A stretch of 64,000 bases of DNA from Myxococcus landrumus (GCF_017301635.1 NZ_CP071091.1:6274001-6338000), one strand, 5' to 3'. Shown: positions 41,544-51,413, counted from the first letter of the stretch. Program-made: numbers and translations. Notes: a model not told the origin generated them from the sequence alone.

Positions 41544-44500
41544 GTGTCGTCCGAGTCCCGCAACCGCGTCCTCGAGAAGATGCTCGAGCGGCTCTATGCC
41601 GCGCTCGCGTCCGGACCGAGCCTCAACTGCCGCCCCCATCACAGCCGCCAGCGACTGGACCTCTCCACGCTGAGCCGACTGGACGGCACCCCACCCCATG
41701 AGGTGCTGGCCTCCCTCCTCGGAGAAAAAGCCCAGGTCCGGCTCTCGGTGAAGCCTCCCGAGGCCCTCAAGACACCTCCTCGCGACGGCAGCAGCATCCC
41801 CTCGGACGACACCGTCTCCCTGGATGACACCGCGCCCGCCGCGGAGGGCACTCCGCCCCGGACTCGCGCCGAGGAGGAGCAACAGGCCCTGCTGCGCAAA
41901 CTCGCCGCCATCGTTGAGGACGCTCGCATCTTCGAGCAGGACACCGGCGCGCATGTCCTCCACGTCGGCTTCCCCCTGCTGCACCTGCCCCCGAGCGCCA
42001 AGGACAAGCGAGGCTTTGGCACCCGGCGGGTGCTCGCCCCCATCGCCTTCGTCCCCGTGCGCATCACCCTGAAGAAGGGACGCTCGCCCTCCGTGGAGCT
42101 GGAAGGCGCGGAGGAAGGTGTCGACCGCGTCGCCCCGAACACCGCGCTGCTCGCGTGGCTGGAACAACAGACCGGCCAGCGCTTCAACAACCTCTTCGCC
42201 GATGACACCGGCGCGGACCCGTGGCGCGAGGTCCAGGAGCTGGTGGCGCTGGTCTCCAAGGCCCTGGAGCTGCCCGCCCCCGCCCCCTTCACCGCCGAGA
42301 CACTCCTGTCTCCCGTCCCTCGCAACGACGACGACGGCGACGCTCGGGCCTCCATCCTCCCCAGCGCCGTGCTCGGCTTGTATCCGCTGTCCAACCAGAG
42401 CCTCGTGGACGACATGCGCGCCCTCGTGGACGGAGAGCCCATCTCCGGCCCGCTGGAGAGCTTCCTCCGTGTCGACGTGTCGCTCGGACAAGCGCCCCAC
42501 TCAGGCGGCGGTGAGCGGAATCTGGAGGGACTCAAGCGCGCCGCCGAGGAGCGCCTCGTCTCCATCGCCGACCCCTGTCAGGCCCGCGCGGTGCGACTGG
42601 CGCGCAGCAGCCGAGGTCTCGTCATCCATGGCCCTCCCGGCACAGGCAAATCACAAACCATCGCCAATGCCATCGGCGACCACCTCGCGCGCGGCGAGCG
42701 CGTGCTGTTCGTCTGCGACAAGCGCACCGCGCTCGACGTCGTGAAACACCGCCTGGACCACATGGGTCTCGGCAACCTGTGCGCCGTCGTCCACGACGCC
42801 CAGCGGGACCAGCGGGACTTGTACATGGGCATCCGCGAGCAGCTCGACACGCTGCCCGAGGCTCGCACGAACGCCGCCATCACGAAGGAGCTCGCCCGCG
42901 TCGACGACGAACTCCAGTCGCTCCACGACGAACTCACCACCGCCGAGCGCGCCCTCTCCGAGCGCCCCGCCGGTGACACCGAGCCGTCCTTCCACGAGCT
43001 CGTCGGCCAATGGCTCTCGCTCGATGCACCCGCTGAGCTCGCCCCCATCACTGCGTCCCTCGCCTCCGCGCGCCTGGCAGAGGTCGCTCCGCGTGAGCGT
43101 GAGACACGCGAAGTCCTGGAGCGCGCCCTCAAGGAAGGCTACCCGGACAATCCCTGGCGGGAGTCGCTGGGGGTGGACCTGTCCACCTATCTGGCCACGC
43201 CCCTCGGCACGTACCGTGAGCAGCTGAGCACCGCCGTCAATGCGGCCCGTGAGGCGGATGCCCTCGCATCACCCGACATCCCCACCTTCGGCGCCGAGCC
43301 CGAAGCCGAAGGCGCTGCTCGTGCCACCTTCGCCGAGCAGCTCGCCTCCGTGTTCGAGACCACGAGTGCCGAGTCCCTCGCGCGCTGGGGTTCGGCCTCC
43401 GTGGAGGCCGTGCGGACCACGAAGGCCCAGCTCGAGAACCTCTCGCCTCAGGTGAAGGTGCTCTCCGAGGGCCCTCTCGACACGGAGCTCGCGCTGATTC
43501 ACCGCGAGCAGCCCCAGGCCCTGGGTGCGCTGTCCACCGCACTCGCCGCGCTGAGCGCGTATCTCGGCATTGCCAGCAAGTGGTACGCGTTCTTCTGCTT
43601 CGCTCGCAAGGCGGGTGCTCGCAAGGTGCTCCAGCAATTCGGCCTCACGCTGGGCGCTCTCACCGCCGAGCGCGTCAGCCGGTTCCTCACGGGAGCCCGT
43701 GCACGCGCGCTCCTCGGTGAGTTCCACCGCTCCACCCTGGCTCCAGGCGCCTCCACGAACACGAGCCTCCCCGACGAGACGTTGTCCCGAGACCTGCGTG
43801 CCCACGACGCCCTCTTCGACGTGCTCGACACACTGCACGGCACACCCCTGCTCGCCTCATGCCGCGAGGCCGTGCATCGGGCATTGACGGGAGACGCCGC
43901 CGCCCGTGCCGCGCTGCTCGCTGGACTGCGCCAGTCTCCCGCACGAGGCTCGGCGGTGGCTCGGCTGGAGAAGCAGCTCACGGCGACGGGACTGTTCTCC
44001 ACGCCGTGGCTCGACCTGCGCTCACGCGAGCTGCGCGCCGGGGGAAAACTGTCTCCGCTGGCAACCTCGCTCCAGGCGCGACTGTCGACCGTGGAGGGAC
44101 TGCTGCGCATGCGCTCGCTGCTGTCCGGCATGCCGTCGGCGCTCGCTCCGGTGGTGGAGTCCCTGGCCCGCCAGGGTGTTGACGTGGAGACGGGCTGGAC
44201 GACCGTGCTCAAGTCCACGCTCGCCGCCGAGGTCTCCTCGCGCCTGCGTGAGAACTCCGCCCTCCAGCACATCGACGCGGACCGCACCCAGTCCACGCAG
44301 TCCCGCTACCGCGTGCTCGAGGAGAAGAAGCGCTCCCTCGTGCGCGACGCCATCCTCCACCGCTGGACCCAACGCCAGCGCGAGCGGCTGCTCGCGGCCA
44401 CCGGCGGACGGCTCAATGGCCAAGGCGCGGAGCTGCGCCGTCGCCTGATGCTCCGAGGCGAGCGCGCCATGCGCGTGCGTCAGGTCATCGCCACCGGACT

Positions 44501-45977
44501 GGAGCAGGAAGGCGGAGACCCGCTCTTCGACGCCCGGCCCGTGTGGATGGCCAGCCCCCAGACGGTCGCGCAAATCTTCCCCCGCCGCCCCATCTTCGAC
44601 GTCGTCATCTTCGACGAGTCCTCCCAGTGCCGGCTCGAGGAAGCCCTGCCCGTCCTCACCCGCGCCCGCCGCGTCGTCATCGCCGGAGACCCGAAGCAGC
44701 TCCCTCCCACCCGCTTCTTCGAGTCCGCCGTCGTGCAGAGCCAGGAAGTCGAGGCCGACACGGAGCAGGGCCTCTTCGAGGACCAGCAGTCGGAGGTCGA
44801 GGACCTGCTGTCCGCCGCCCTCAACCTGGACATCGACCAGTGCTACCTGGACGTCCACTACCGCTCGCAGAACGCGGACCTCATCGCCTTCAGCAACGAG
44901 CACTTCTACGACAAGCGGCTCCAGGCCATCCCCGCGCATCCCTCGCACCGCGCCCCTCACGCGCCCCTGAGCCTGCGGCCCGTGGGTGGCACCTATGAGA
45001 AGCGGGTGAATCTCATCGAGGCCCGCGCCGTGGGACAGCTCGTGAAGGAGCTGCTCGCGCGCCCCGAGCCGCCGTCCATTGGCATCGCCTGCTTCAACCT
45101 CTCGCAGCGTGACGCCATCACCGACGTCCTCGACGAGATGGCCGCCGAGGACTCCGCCTTCGCCGCGCGTCTCGCGGCCGCGCGCACCCGTCGCGGCTCG
45201 GGCTCCTTCGAGGGCCTCTTCGTCAAGAACCTGGAGAACGTCCAGGGCGACGAGCGGGACCACCTCATCATCAGCACCACCTACGGACCCGACCGCCAGG
45301 GTCGCTTCTACCGGCGCTTCGGTCCGCTCGGCAGCGCGGGTGGAGGACGGCGCCTCAACGTGCTCGTCACCCGCGCGCGGCAACAGGTGCACCTGGTCAC
45401 CTCGATTCCCCGCGACGTGTACACGGCCCTGCCCCCCGTGGAATCCGGTCGTCAGCCCAACGGCGGCTGGCTCCTCTTCGCCTACCTCCAGTTCGCCGAG
45501 AACCTCGCGCAGCTCCACGCCGAGGCCACGCGAGAGCCGAGCGCACAGACTCAACCCACCTCCCGCGAGGTCATCGTCCGCGAGCGGGAGACCGAGGCGG
45601 GCTCCACGTTCGCCCGCGCGCTGGCCACGCACCTCGCCCAGCGGCACCAGCTCTCGTCCGATGTCCACTGGGGCAACGACGGGTTCTGCGTGGACGTCGC
45701 GCTGCACCACCCCACCTCCCCCGGAGACGTCACCGTGGGCCTGCTGTGCGATGGCACTCGCTACCCGAAGGCCGTCGACCGCGTGGAGTGGGACCTGTTC
45801 CGCTCCGCCGTGTTGGAGGGCCAGGGTTGGAAGCTCGTGCGGCTCTGGACGCCCCATTTCTTCAGGGACCCTGAAGGCGCCACCACCCACGTCCTCCAGA
45901 CCGTGGGAGACCTGCTCATGCGTCAGGCCGCGCCTCCCCAGGACACGGACGCATCCAAGCCACGCGTCATGCACTGA
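41544..45977 (+). CDS. Large superfamily 1 helicase with a degenerate C-terminal nuclease-like domain
   Basis: A 1,477-aa protein. Walker A HGPPGTGKSQT (Lys369) and Walker B VVIFDESSQC (Asp1024, Glu1025) belong to the AAA_11/AAA_12 SF1 helicases. Later motifs are AGDPKQLPPT, DVHYRSQN, the ERDHLIIS region and NVLVTRARQQ. A long insert between motif Ia and motif II (about residues 420-950) is helix-rich. The C-terminal ~110 residues resemble the DUF559/MTES_1575-type restriction-endonuclease fold (VDVALHHP with Asp1384; LCDGTRY with Asp1403). The Glu expected two before Asp1403 is Leu1401, and the usual His after DG is absent, so nuclease activity is doubtful. Similar large helicases occur in repair and phage defence. 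GTG 41544 has GAGAGGT upstream. I call it an unassigned helicase. Confidence 0.85.
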   Translation: MSSESRNRVLEKMLERLYAALASGPSLNCRPHHSRQRLDLSTLSRLDGTPPHEVLASLLGEKAQVRLSVKPPEALKTPPRDGSSIPSDDTVSLDDTAPAAEGTPPRTRAEEEQQALLRKLAAIVEDARIFEQDTGAHVLHVGFPLLHLPPSAKDKRGFGTRRVLAPIAFVPVRITLKKGRSPSVELEGAEEGVDRVAPNTALLAWLEQQTGQRFNNLFADDTGADPWREVQELVALVSKALELPAPAPFTAETLLSPVPRNDDDGDARASILPSAVLGLYPLSNQSLVDDMRALVDGEPISGPLESFLRVDVSLGQAPHSGGGERNLEGLKRAAEERLVSIADPCQARAVRLARSSRGLVIHGPPGTGKSQTIANAIGDHLARGERVLFVCDKRTALDVVKHRLDHMGLGNLCAVVHDAQRDQRDLYMGIREQLDTLPEARTNAAITKELARVDDELQSLHDELTTAERALSERPAGDTEPSFHELVGQWLSLDAPAELAPITASLASARLAEVAPRERETREVLERALKEGYPDNPWRESLGVDLSTYLATPLGTYREQLSTAVNAAREADALASPDIPTFGAEPEAEGAARATFAEQLASVFETTSAESLARWGSASVEAVRTTKAQLENLSPQVKVLSEGPLDTELALIHREQPQALGALSTALAALSAYLGIASKWYAFFCFARKAGARKVLQQFGLTLGALTAERVSRFLTGARARALLGEFHRSTLAPGASTNTSLPDETLSRDLRAHDALFDVLDTLHGTPLLASCREAVHRALTGDAAARAALLAGLRQSPARGSAVARLEKQLTATGLFSTPWLDLRSRELRAGGKLSPLATSLQARLSTVEGLLRMRSLLSGMPSALAPVVESLARQGVDVETGWTTVLKSTLAAEVSSRLRENSALQHIDADRTQSTQSRYRVLEEKKRSLVRDAILHRWTQRQRERLLAATGGRLNGQGAELRRRLMLRGERAMRVRQVIATGLEQEGGDPLFDARPVWMASPQTVAQIFPRRPIFDVVIFDESSQCRLEEALPVLTRARRVVIAGDPKQLPPTRFFESAVVQSQEVEADTEQGLFEDQQSEVEDLLSAALNLDIDQCYLDVHYRSQNADLIAFSNEHFYDKRLQAIPAHPSHRAPHAPLSLRPVGGTYEKRVNLIEARAVGQLVKELLARPEPPSIGIACFNLSQRDAITDVLDEMAAEDSAFAARLAAARTRRGSGSFEGLFVKNLENVQGDERDHLIISTTYGPDRQGRFYRRFGPLGSAGGGRRLNVLVTRARQQVHLVTSIPRDVYTALPPVESGRQPNGGWLLFAYLQFAENLAQLHAEATREPSAQTQPTSREVIVRERETEAGSTFARALATHLAQRHQLSSDVHWGNDGFCVDVALHHPTSPGDVTVGLLCDGTRYPKAVDRVEWDLFRSAVLEGQGWKLVRLWTPHFFRDPEGATTHVLQTVGDLLMRQAAPPQDTDASKPRVMH

Positions 45978-45986
45978 CCCGGAGGC

Positions 45987-46619
45987 TCAGGGCGTCTTCG
46001 GCTGCTGCTCCGGCGGCATCCACAAGACGCCCAGCTCCAACTCCAGCGCCTCGAAGGGCTCGGCACGCACCCGCTCGTCTCCACCGCATGTGCCGAGCTC
46101 CACCCAGTGCTGGCCCGACAAGCGCAACACCTCCAAGGTCCTCGCCCTCGGGTCCACGAGCCAGAGGTGGCTGACTCCTTCCCGGGCATAGATGCGCGTC
46201 TTCTTCACCCGGTCCACGGCCTCGGTGGAGGGAGACAGCACCTCGCAGACCCAGTCTGGCGCCAGGGTGAAGTACGGCGTGTCCGGCATCTCTGGCATCC
46301 GCTCCCGGCGCCAGCCCGCCAGGTCAGGGACCAGGAGGTCCGGGCCGAGGTGCAGCTCCGGCTCGTCCAGGAACAACCACCCTCCCGGGCCTCCTCGGCC
46401 CCTCTCGAACGGGCCATAGAGCTCACCACCCAAGCGTGAATGGGCCCTCGCATGGGGGCTCGCCGGCCTCGGCATCACGATGAGTTCCCCGTCGATGATC
46501 TGCCCGACCACATGCTCCGGCAGTGAGAGCAGGTCCTCGTATGTCGCCGGGCGCTTCGGTCCCTCTCCCACGGCCTTGCTCCTCTCGGCTCCGACGTCCC
46601 CGTCCCCTGTCCCCCACAT
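45987..46619 (-). CDS. Uma2 family (DUF820) putative endonuclease-like protein
   Basis: A 210-aa protein. It follows the Uma2 pattern: N-terminal ATYEDLLSLPEHVVGQIIDGEL, then PDLLVPDLAGW with the Asp of a PD-(D/E)xK fold, CEVLSPST with Glu, and the conserved Lys in KTRIYAREGVSHLWLVD. Cellular role unsettled. ATG 46619 has GGGGAGG 8 bases upstream. It converges on the helicase gene with only 9 bases between and diverges from the TonB receptor. Confidence 0.8.
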   Translation of the reverse strand: MWGTGDGDVGAERSKAVGEGPKRPATYEDLLSLPEHVVGQIIDGELIVMPRPASPHARAHSRLGGELYGPFERGRGGPGGWLFLDEPELHLGPDLLVPDLAGWRRERMPEMPDTPYFTLAPDWVCEVLSPSTEAVDRVKKTRIYAREGVSHLWLVDPRARTLEVLRLSGQHWVELGTCGGDERVRAEPFEALELELGVLWMPPEQQPKTP

Positions 46620-46757
46620 CCCGCCGCCTCCCCGAAGTGGAACCCCACCCTCTACCGCGTGTCCACTTCTTCCTACCCCCAGGGTCTGACATGTGACGGC
46701 CCACCCAAAAGCCCCCATGGACCTGCCATTCCAGAGGAGGAAGAATGTCACCGTCCC

Positions 46758-49607
46758 ATGCTTCCTTTTCGCTCTGGCTTCCTCGTCCTGCTGCTTCTCC
46801 TCCTATCCGTGTCCGCGCCCGCGTACGCGGACAACAACGCGGACGAGGCCGACATCGCCTTCGAGCTGGGCAACGACGCCTACGCCAAGGGCCAATACAC
46901 AGAAGCCCTGCGCTCGTACTTCACGAGCTACCGGCTGGTGCCCAACCGCAACGTCCTCTTCAACATCGCCCGCTGCTTCGAGGCGCTGGGCAAGTTCAAC
47001 GAGGCGTACCGCTACTACAACGACCTGCTGACCGAGGACCTGCCCACCGAGGACGCAGCCGAAGTCTCGCGCTCCCTGGACCGGCTCCGCCCCAAGGTCG
47101 CGCTCGTCAAGGTCACCACCGTGCCGAAGGGCGCGGACGTCTACGTGGACCGCATGGACCTGGGCAGCCGGGGCCGCTCTCCCCAGACGCTCGCGCTGTC
47201 CCCCGGCCGTCACAAAATCATGGTGAAGAAGGACGGCTACCGTCCCACCGAGGCCACCATCACCCTGGCGCGCGGCAAGGAGACCGAGCAGACCTTCGAC
47301 CTCTTCCTCATCACCGGCGGCGTGGAGCTCACCGGGACCCCTGAAGGCGCCGAGGTGCGCGATGCCCCCAACGGCCCCGTCATCGCCCGGCTCCCCGGCC
47401 GCGCCCGCCTGCCTCCCGGCCAGCGCATCCTCTACGTGCGCGCCCCCGGCTACGCCCCCGGCCAGTACGTGGTGGACGTGCCCGCCGATGGCAACGTGCC
47501 GCTCGCGGTGTCGCTGCGCGTCCAGGACCGTCCCTCGGGCCGGCTCGTCGTCACCGCCAACCGCGATGGCTCCACCGTGCGCGTGGACGGCAAGCCCGCG
47601 GGCTTCACCCCCACCGTCGTCACCCTCCCCGAAGGTGAGCACGAGCTGGAAGTCGAGAGCCGCGAGGTGCGCCCGCTGCGCCAGAAGGTCACCGTCGTCG
47701 CGGACGAAGAGGTGAAGGTCCACGCGGAGCTGCGCTACGCGCCCCCGCCCGTGCGCGCCGCGTCCAAGAACCTGGTCGCCGTGGACGACGCGCCCGCCTC
47801 CACCACGGTGCTCACCCAGGAGGAGCTGCGCGCGTTCGGCTGGCGCACCCTCGCCGAGGCGCTCGCTGGCGTGCGCGGCTTCTTCCTCACCGACGACCGC
47901 ACGTACACCTATCTCGGCGTGCGCGGCTTCTCGCCTCCAGGCGACCTCAACACCCGCATCAGCATCCTCTGGGACGGCCACGCGATGAACGACGTGTGGG
48001 CCGGCCAGGGCTTCGCCGCGCACGACTTCAACGTGGACCTGCTCGAAATCGAGCGCATCGAAGTGGTGCGCGGCCCGGGCAGCTCGCTCTACGGCACCGG
48101 CGCCTTCTTCGCCGTCATCAACGTGGTGCCGCGCGAGTCCCTGGGACAGGACAAGCACCTGGAAGTCACGGGCGCGGTGGGCGCACTGGGCACCACGCGC
48201 GCGCACGCCACCGCGGCATGGGAGCGAGGCAACCGCTCCGTGCTGGTGAGCGCCGCGGCCCTCACTGCTTCCGGCGCGGACACCACGCGGCTGCTCACGG
48301 ACCAGAACCAGGAGCACCTCGTGAAGGGCCTGGACTCGGAGCGCGCCGCCTCCGGCACCCTGCGCGCCCGCGTGGGAGACTTCTCCTTCCAGGGCCTCCT
48401 CAACGTCCGCACCAAGGAGCTGCCCACGGCGCCCTACAACACCCTGCCCGGCACCGAGGGCAACAAGGTGAAGGACCTGCGCTTCTTCCTCGAGGCCCGC
48501 TACGAGCGCGAGTTCTCCGAGCGCTTCAGCCTCTCCGCGCGCAGCGCCTTCGACCTCAGCCGCTACGACGGCGTCTATGTGTATCCGGAAGCAGCAGGTG
48601 GACCTCGCGAGGAAGGCGGTGACGCGGACTGGGTCAGCGGCGAGTTGCGCGCGCGCGTGGGCATCTTCAAGAACAACCGGCTCACGCTGGGCATGGAGGC
48701 ACAGGGCCAGCTTCGCGTGTGGCAGACCGCCGGCCGGACTCCGCTGGAGACCAAGGCGCGCACGCTGCTGTCGGCCTACCTGCTCGATGAGTGGCAGCTC
48801 CACCCGAGGCTCAGCGTCTCCGCCGGCGTGCGCCTGGACAAGTACCTGGACCTGGACACCACGCCCATCACGCCCCGCATCGCCCTCATCGCCCGGCCCT
48901 ACGACGCGGGCCTCACCAAGCTGGTCGCCGGCAACGCCTTCCGCGCCCCCAACGTCTACGAGCTGTTCTACGCCGACGGCATCACCCAGGCCGCGCCCGA
49001 CAAGCTGGACCCGGAGACCATCACCACCTTCGAGCTGGAGCACTCGCACGACCTGACGGACGAGCTGCGCCTCACCGTGGCCGGCTACCACAACCGCATC
49101 TCCAAGCTGGTGCAGCTCGGCCCGGAGTCGTCTCCCTCGGGAGAGTGTGGCGCCGCGGCGTGCCTCGTCTTCGCCAACGACAGCGGCACCACGCTGGCGT
49201 GGGGCGCCGAGGCGGGCGTGCACTGGCAGCCCGGACGCTATCTGCTGGTGGACATGAGCTACTCCTACGTGAAGCTGCGCAACGCCTCGGACGACGTGGC
49301 CTCCGCGGCGCCCGCGCACCTGGTCTCCGGACGACTGCTGATGCCCATCGGCAATGGCGACATCCGCTTCGCGACCCAGGCCACCTACCAGAGCGCGCGT
49401 CCCACCGGCGCGGGCGGCGCCGACAGCGGCGAGGCCCTGCTCGTCGGCTTCGGACTCTCCGGCGACTACGGCCCCCTGCGCTACTTCGCGGGCGTCCACA
49501 ACCTGCTCGACGCCAACTACCGGATTCCCGTCTCGGACGAGAACTCCATCGCGCCGGTGCCCCAGTACGGCCGCACCTTCTCGCTCCAGCTCACCGGAAC
49601 CTTCTGA
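46758..49607 (+). CDS. TonB-dependent receptor with N-terminal TPR and PEGA domains
   Basis: A 949-aa outer-membrane receptor with an unusual front. Signal peptide MLPFRSGFLVLLLLLL...AYA; TPR-like repeats at about residues 28-110 (ELGNDAYAKGQYTEALRSY); two or three PEGA-type beta repeats at about 115-330 (VTTVPKGADVYVDRMDLG, VTANRDGSTVRVDGKPAG); plug at about 345-460 (STTVLTQEELRAFGWRTLAEAL, EIERIEVVRGPGSSLYG); then a beta-barrel ending in aromatic Phe (LQLTGTF), the outer-membrane insertion signal. These receptors import scarce solutes with TonB energy; substrate not readable. The start is uncertain: a strong AGAGGAGG lies 17 bases before ATG 46758, and an out-of-frame ATG at 46745 sits closer to it. 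The GNAT gene follows 3 bases after the stop. Confidence 0.85.
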   Translation: MLPFRSGFLVLLLLLLSVSAPAYADNNADEADIAFELGNDAYAKGQYTEALRSYFTSYRLVPNRNVLFNIARCFEALGKFNEAYRYYNDLLTEDLPTEDAAEVSRSLDRLRPKVALVKVTTVPKGADVYVDRMDLGSRGRSPQTLALSPGRHKIMVKKDGYRPTEATITLARGKETEQTFDLFLITGGVELTGTPEGAEVRDAPNGPVIARLPGRARLPPGQRILYVRAPGYAPGQYVVDVPADGNVPLAVSLRVQDRPSGRLVVTANRDGSTVRVDGKPAGFTPTVVTLPEGEHELEVESREVRPLRQKVTVVADEEVKVHAELRYAPPPVRAASKNLVAVDDAPASTTVLTQEELRAFGWRTLAEALAGVRGFFLTDDRTYTYLGVRGFSPPGDLNTRISILWDGHAMNDVWAGQGFAAHDFNVDLLEIERIEVVRGPGSSLYGTGAFFAVINVVPRESLGQDKHLEVTGAVGALGTTRAHATAAWERGNRSVLVSAAALTASGADTTRLLTDQNQEHLVKGLDSERAASGTLRARVGDFSFQGLLNVRTKELPTAPYNTLPGTEGNKVKDLRFFLEARYEREFSERFSLSARSAFDLSRYDGVYVYPEAAGGPREEGGDADWVSGELRARVGIFKNNRLTLGMEAQGQLRVWQTAGRTPLETKARTLLSAYLLDEWQLHPRLSVSAGVRLDKYLDLDTTPITPRIALIARPYDAGLTKLVAGNAFRAPNVYELFYADGITQAAPDKLDPETITTFELEHSHDLTDELRLTVAGYHNRISKLVQLGPESSPSGECGAAACLVFANDSGTTLAWGAEAGVHWQPGRYLLVDMSYSYVKLRNASDDVASAAPAHLVSGRLLMPIGNGDIRFATQATYQSARPTGAGGADSGEALLVGFGLSGDYGPLRYFAGVHNLLDANYRIPVSDENSIAPVPQYGRTFSLQLTGTF

Positions 49608-49610
49608 TTG

Positions 49611-50060
49611 ATGAGCACCTCCGACCTCGAGCTCTCCTTCATCCAACCCGGCCACGCGCTCTACCCCGCGGAGCTGGAGCTGCGCTTCCGCGTGCTGCGC
49701 GAGCCGCTGGGCCACACCCGGGAGCAGGTGCTGTTTCCCTTCGAGGCGCAGAGCCTCCACCTGGTCGCCCATCGCGGTGAGGAGGCGCTGGGGTGTGTCC
49801 TCTTCAACCCCGAGGACGCCCATGGGGGACGCCTCTTCCAGATGGCCGTGACACCCCGGCTGCAAGGACAGCGGCTGGGCGCGCGCCTGGTCCAGACGCT
49901 GGAGGAGGAGCTGCGCCGACGCGGCTTCACCCACGTCCACCTTCACGCCCGGCAGACGGTCGTCCCCTTCTACGAGCGGCTGGGCTATTCCGTGTACGCG
50001 GAGCCTTTCATCGACGTGGGACTTCCGCACCGGCACATGCGGAAGTCACTCGGGACGTAG
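49611..50060 (+). CDS. GNAT-family acetyltransferase
   Basis: A 149-aa GNAT enzyme. Motif A (MAVTPRLQGQRLGARLVQTL) gives the acetyl-CoA-binding V-x-P-x-x-(Q/R)-G-x-(G/R)-hydrophobic pattern. The C-terminal VPFYERLGYSVYAEPF is the usual GNAT ending. It would transfer acetyl to an amine or a protein; target unknown. ATG 49611 lies 3 bases after the TonB receptor stop (TGA TTG ATG), so translation is likely coupled. Cytoplasmic. Confidence 0.85.
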   Translation: MSTSDLELSFIQPGHALYPAELELRFRVLREPLGHTREQVLFPFEAQSLHLVAHRGEEALGCVLFNPEDAHGGRLFQMAVTPRLQGQRLGARLVQTLEEELRRRGFTHVHLHARQTVVPFYERLGYSVYAEPFIDVGLPHRHMRKSLGT

Positions 50061-50210
50061 GCCCGGGCCGGGTGCTCACCACCCGACACCGGCGCACGTC
50101 CAAGAGCACCCAGGCCACCCATCGCTCCTCCGCCCCCTGACCTCAACGGAGGGGGGATGCTGGTAACCTTTCGCGAGAGGTCAGCGGGCCAGCGACATCG
50201 AGGAGACACG

Positions 50211-51413
50211 ATGAACGGAACGAACGACGGACGCGCCGCGCCCCCTTCTCACTCCGCGGGCCCCTCGAGTGCTCCGGGAGAGGGCGAGCTGGACGGTGAG
50301 GAGCCGCGCGCCCCACGGCGCCCTCCCATCCATGTCCTCGAGGACAACACCCTCCACACGCGCCTGACGCGAGAGCTGGGCGTGCACTACCCGTTCGTCA
50401 GCGCGGGCATGGCCTTCGTGGCGCTGCCGCCGCTGGTCATCGCCGTGTCGGAGGCGGGAGGCATCGGCATGCTGGGCTCCGCGCCCGAGCCCGCCCCCTT
50501 CCTGCGCGCGCGCATCCACGCCATTCGCGCGGGGACGCAGCGGCCCTTCGGCGTGAACTTCATCGTCGAGAGAGCACGCGCGGGCGACTTCACCACGCGC
50601 GAGCACATCGACACGTGCATCGCCGAGAAGGTCCCCGTGGTCGCCTTCCACTGGGGCCTGCCTCCCGCCGACTGGGTGAAGGACTTGAAGGCCGCGGGCA
50701 CCAAGGTCTGGGTGCAGACAAGCTCGGTGGAGTTCGCGCGCGACGCGCTGGCGCTGGGCGTGGATGGACTCATCGCCCAGGGGCGGCAGGCGGCCGGACA
50801 CAACCGGGGCACCCTCCCCACGCTGCAACTGGTACGGGAGCTGCGTGCCCTGACCGACACGCTGCCCGTCCTGGCCGCCGGTGGCATCGCGGATGGACTG
50901 AGCGCGGCGCGCGCGCTCTACCACGGCGCGGATGGCGTCTGGGTGGGCACCCGCATGGTCGCCTCCGTCGAGGCCTACGCGCACCCGGGCTACAAGCAGC
51001 GCGTGGTGGACGGCGACGCGCGGGACTCGGACTTCACCACGCTCTTCGGCCCCGAGTGGACGGGGGCCCGGCAGCGCGTGCTGCGCAACCGCGTGGTGCG
51101 TGAGTGGGCGGGCCGCGAGGCTCGCGCGCCATCGAATCCCTCCGACTCCATCGGGACGACGCGGCTGTATCCGGGGCTCACGGGTGGAGACGCGCTCTAT
51201 GCCCTGCCGCGCTTCAGCGCCTTCGTGCCCACGCCGGACACGAAGGGCGACCTGGAGGAGATGGCGCTGCCCGCCAGCGGCTCCAGCATGGCTCGCATCG
51301 AGAGCGTGCTGCCCGCGGGCCAAATCGTGGTGGAGATGATGGAGGGCGCGCACCGGCTCTTGGCCAATCCCTACGAGCTGGAGTCGGACACCGACGAGAA
51401 CGACCGCTCCTGA
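50211..51413 (+). CDS. Nitronate monooxygenase (2-nitropropane dioxygenase family)
   Basis: A 400-aa FMN-dependent barrel enzyme. The pattern is typical: VSEAGGIGMLGSAPEP near residue 80, FHWGLPP, GRQAAGHNRG with the catalytic His and FMN contact, LAAGGIADG, and the phosphate-binding GADGVWVGTR. The family oxidises alkyl nitronates to aldehydes/ketones and protects against propionate-3-nitronate-like toxins. The N-terminal ~40 residues (Gly/Ser/Pro/Asp-rich) are probably disordered and not part of the barrel. ATG 50211 has GAGGAG about 6 bases before it. No partner genes beside it. Confidence 0.85.
   Translation: MNGTNDGRAAPPSHSAGPSSAPGEGELDGEEPRAPRRPPIHVLEDNTLHTRLTRELGVHYPFVSAGMAFVALPPLVIAVSEAGGIGMLGSAPEPAPFLRARIHAIRAGTQRPFGVNFIVERARAGDFTTREHIDTCIAEKVPVVAFHWGLPPADWVKDLKAAGTKVWVQTSSVEFARDALALGVDGLIAQGRQAAGHNRGTLPTLQLVRELRALTDTLPVLAAGGIADGLSAARALYHGADGVWVGTRMVASVEAYAHPGYKQRVVDGDARDSDFTTLFGPEWTGARQRVLRNRVVREWAGREARAPSNPSDSIGTTRLYPGLTGGDALYALPRFSAFVPTPDTKGDLEEMALPASGSSMARIESVLPAGQIVVEMMEGAHRLLANPYELESDTDENDRS

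Noticed and set aside
46803..50036. Long leftward open frame over the TonB receptor
   Set aside because: Antisense shadow rich in Val/His/Arg; the rightward frame ends in a normal outer-membrane barrel signal.
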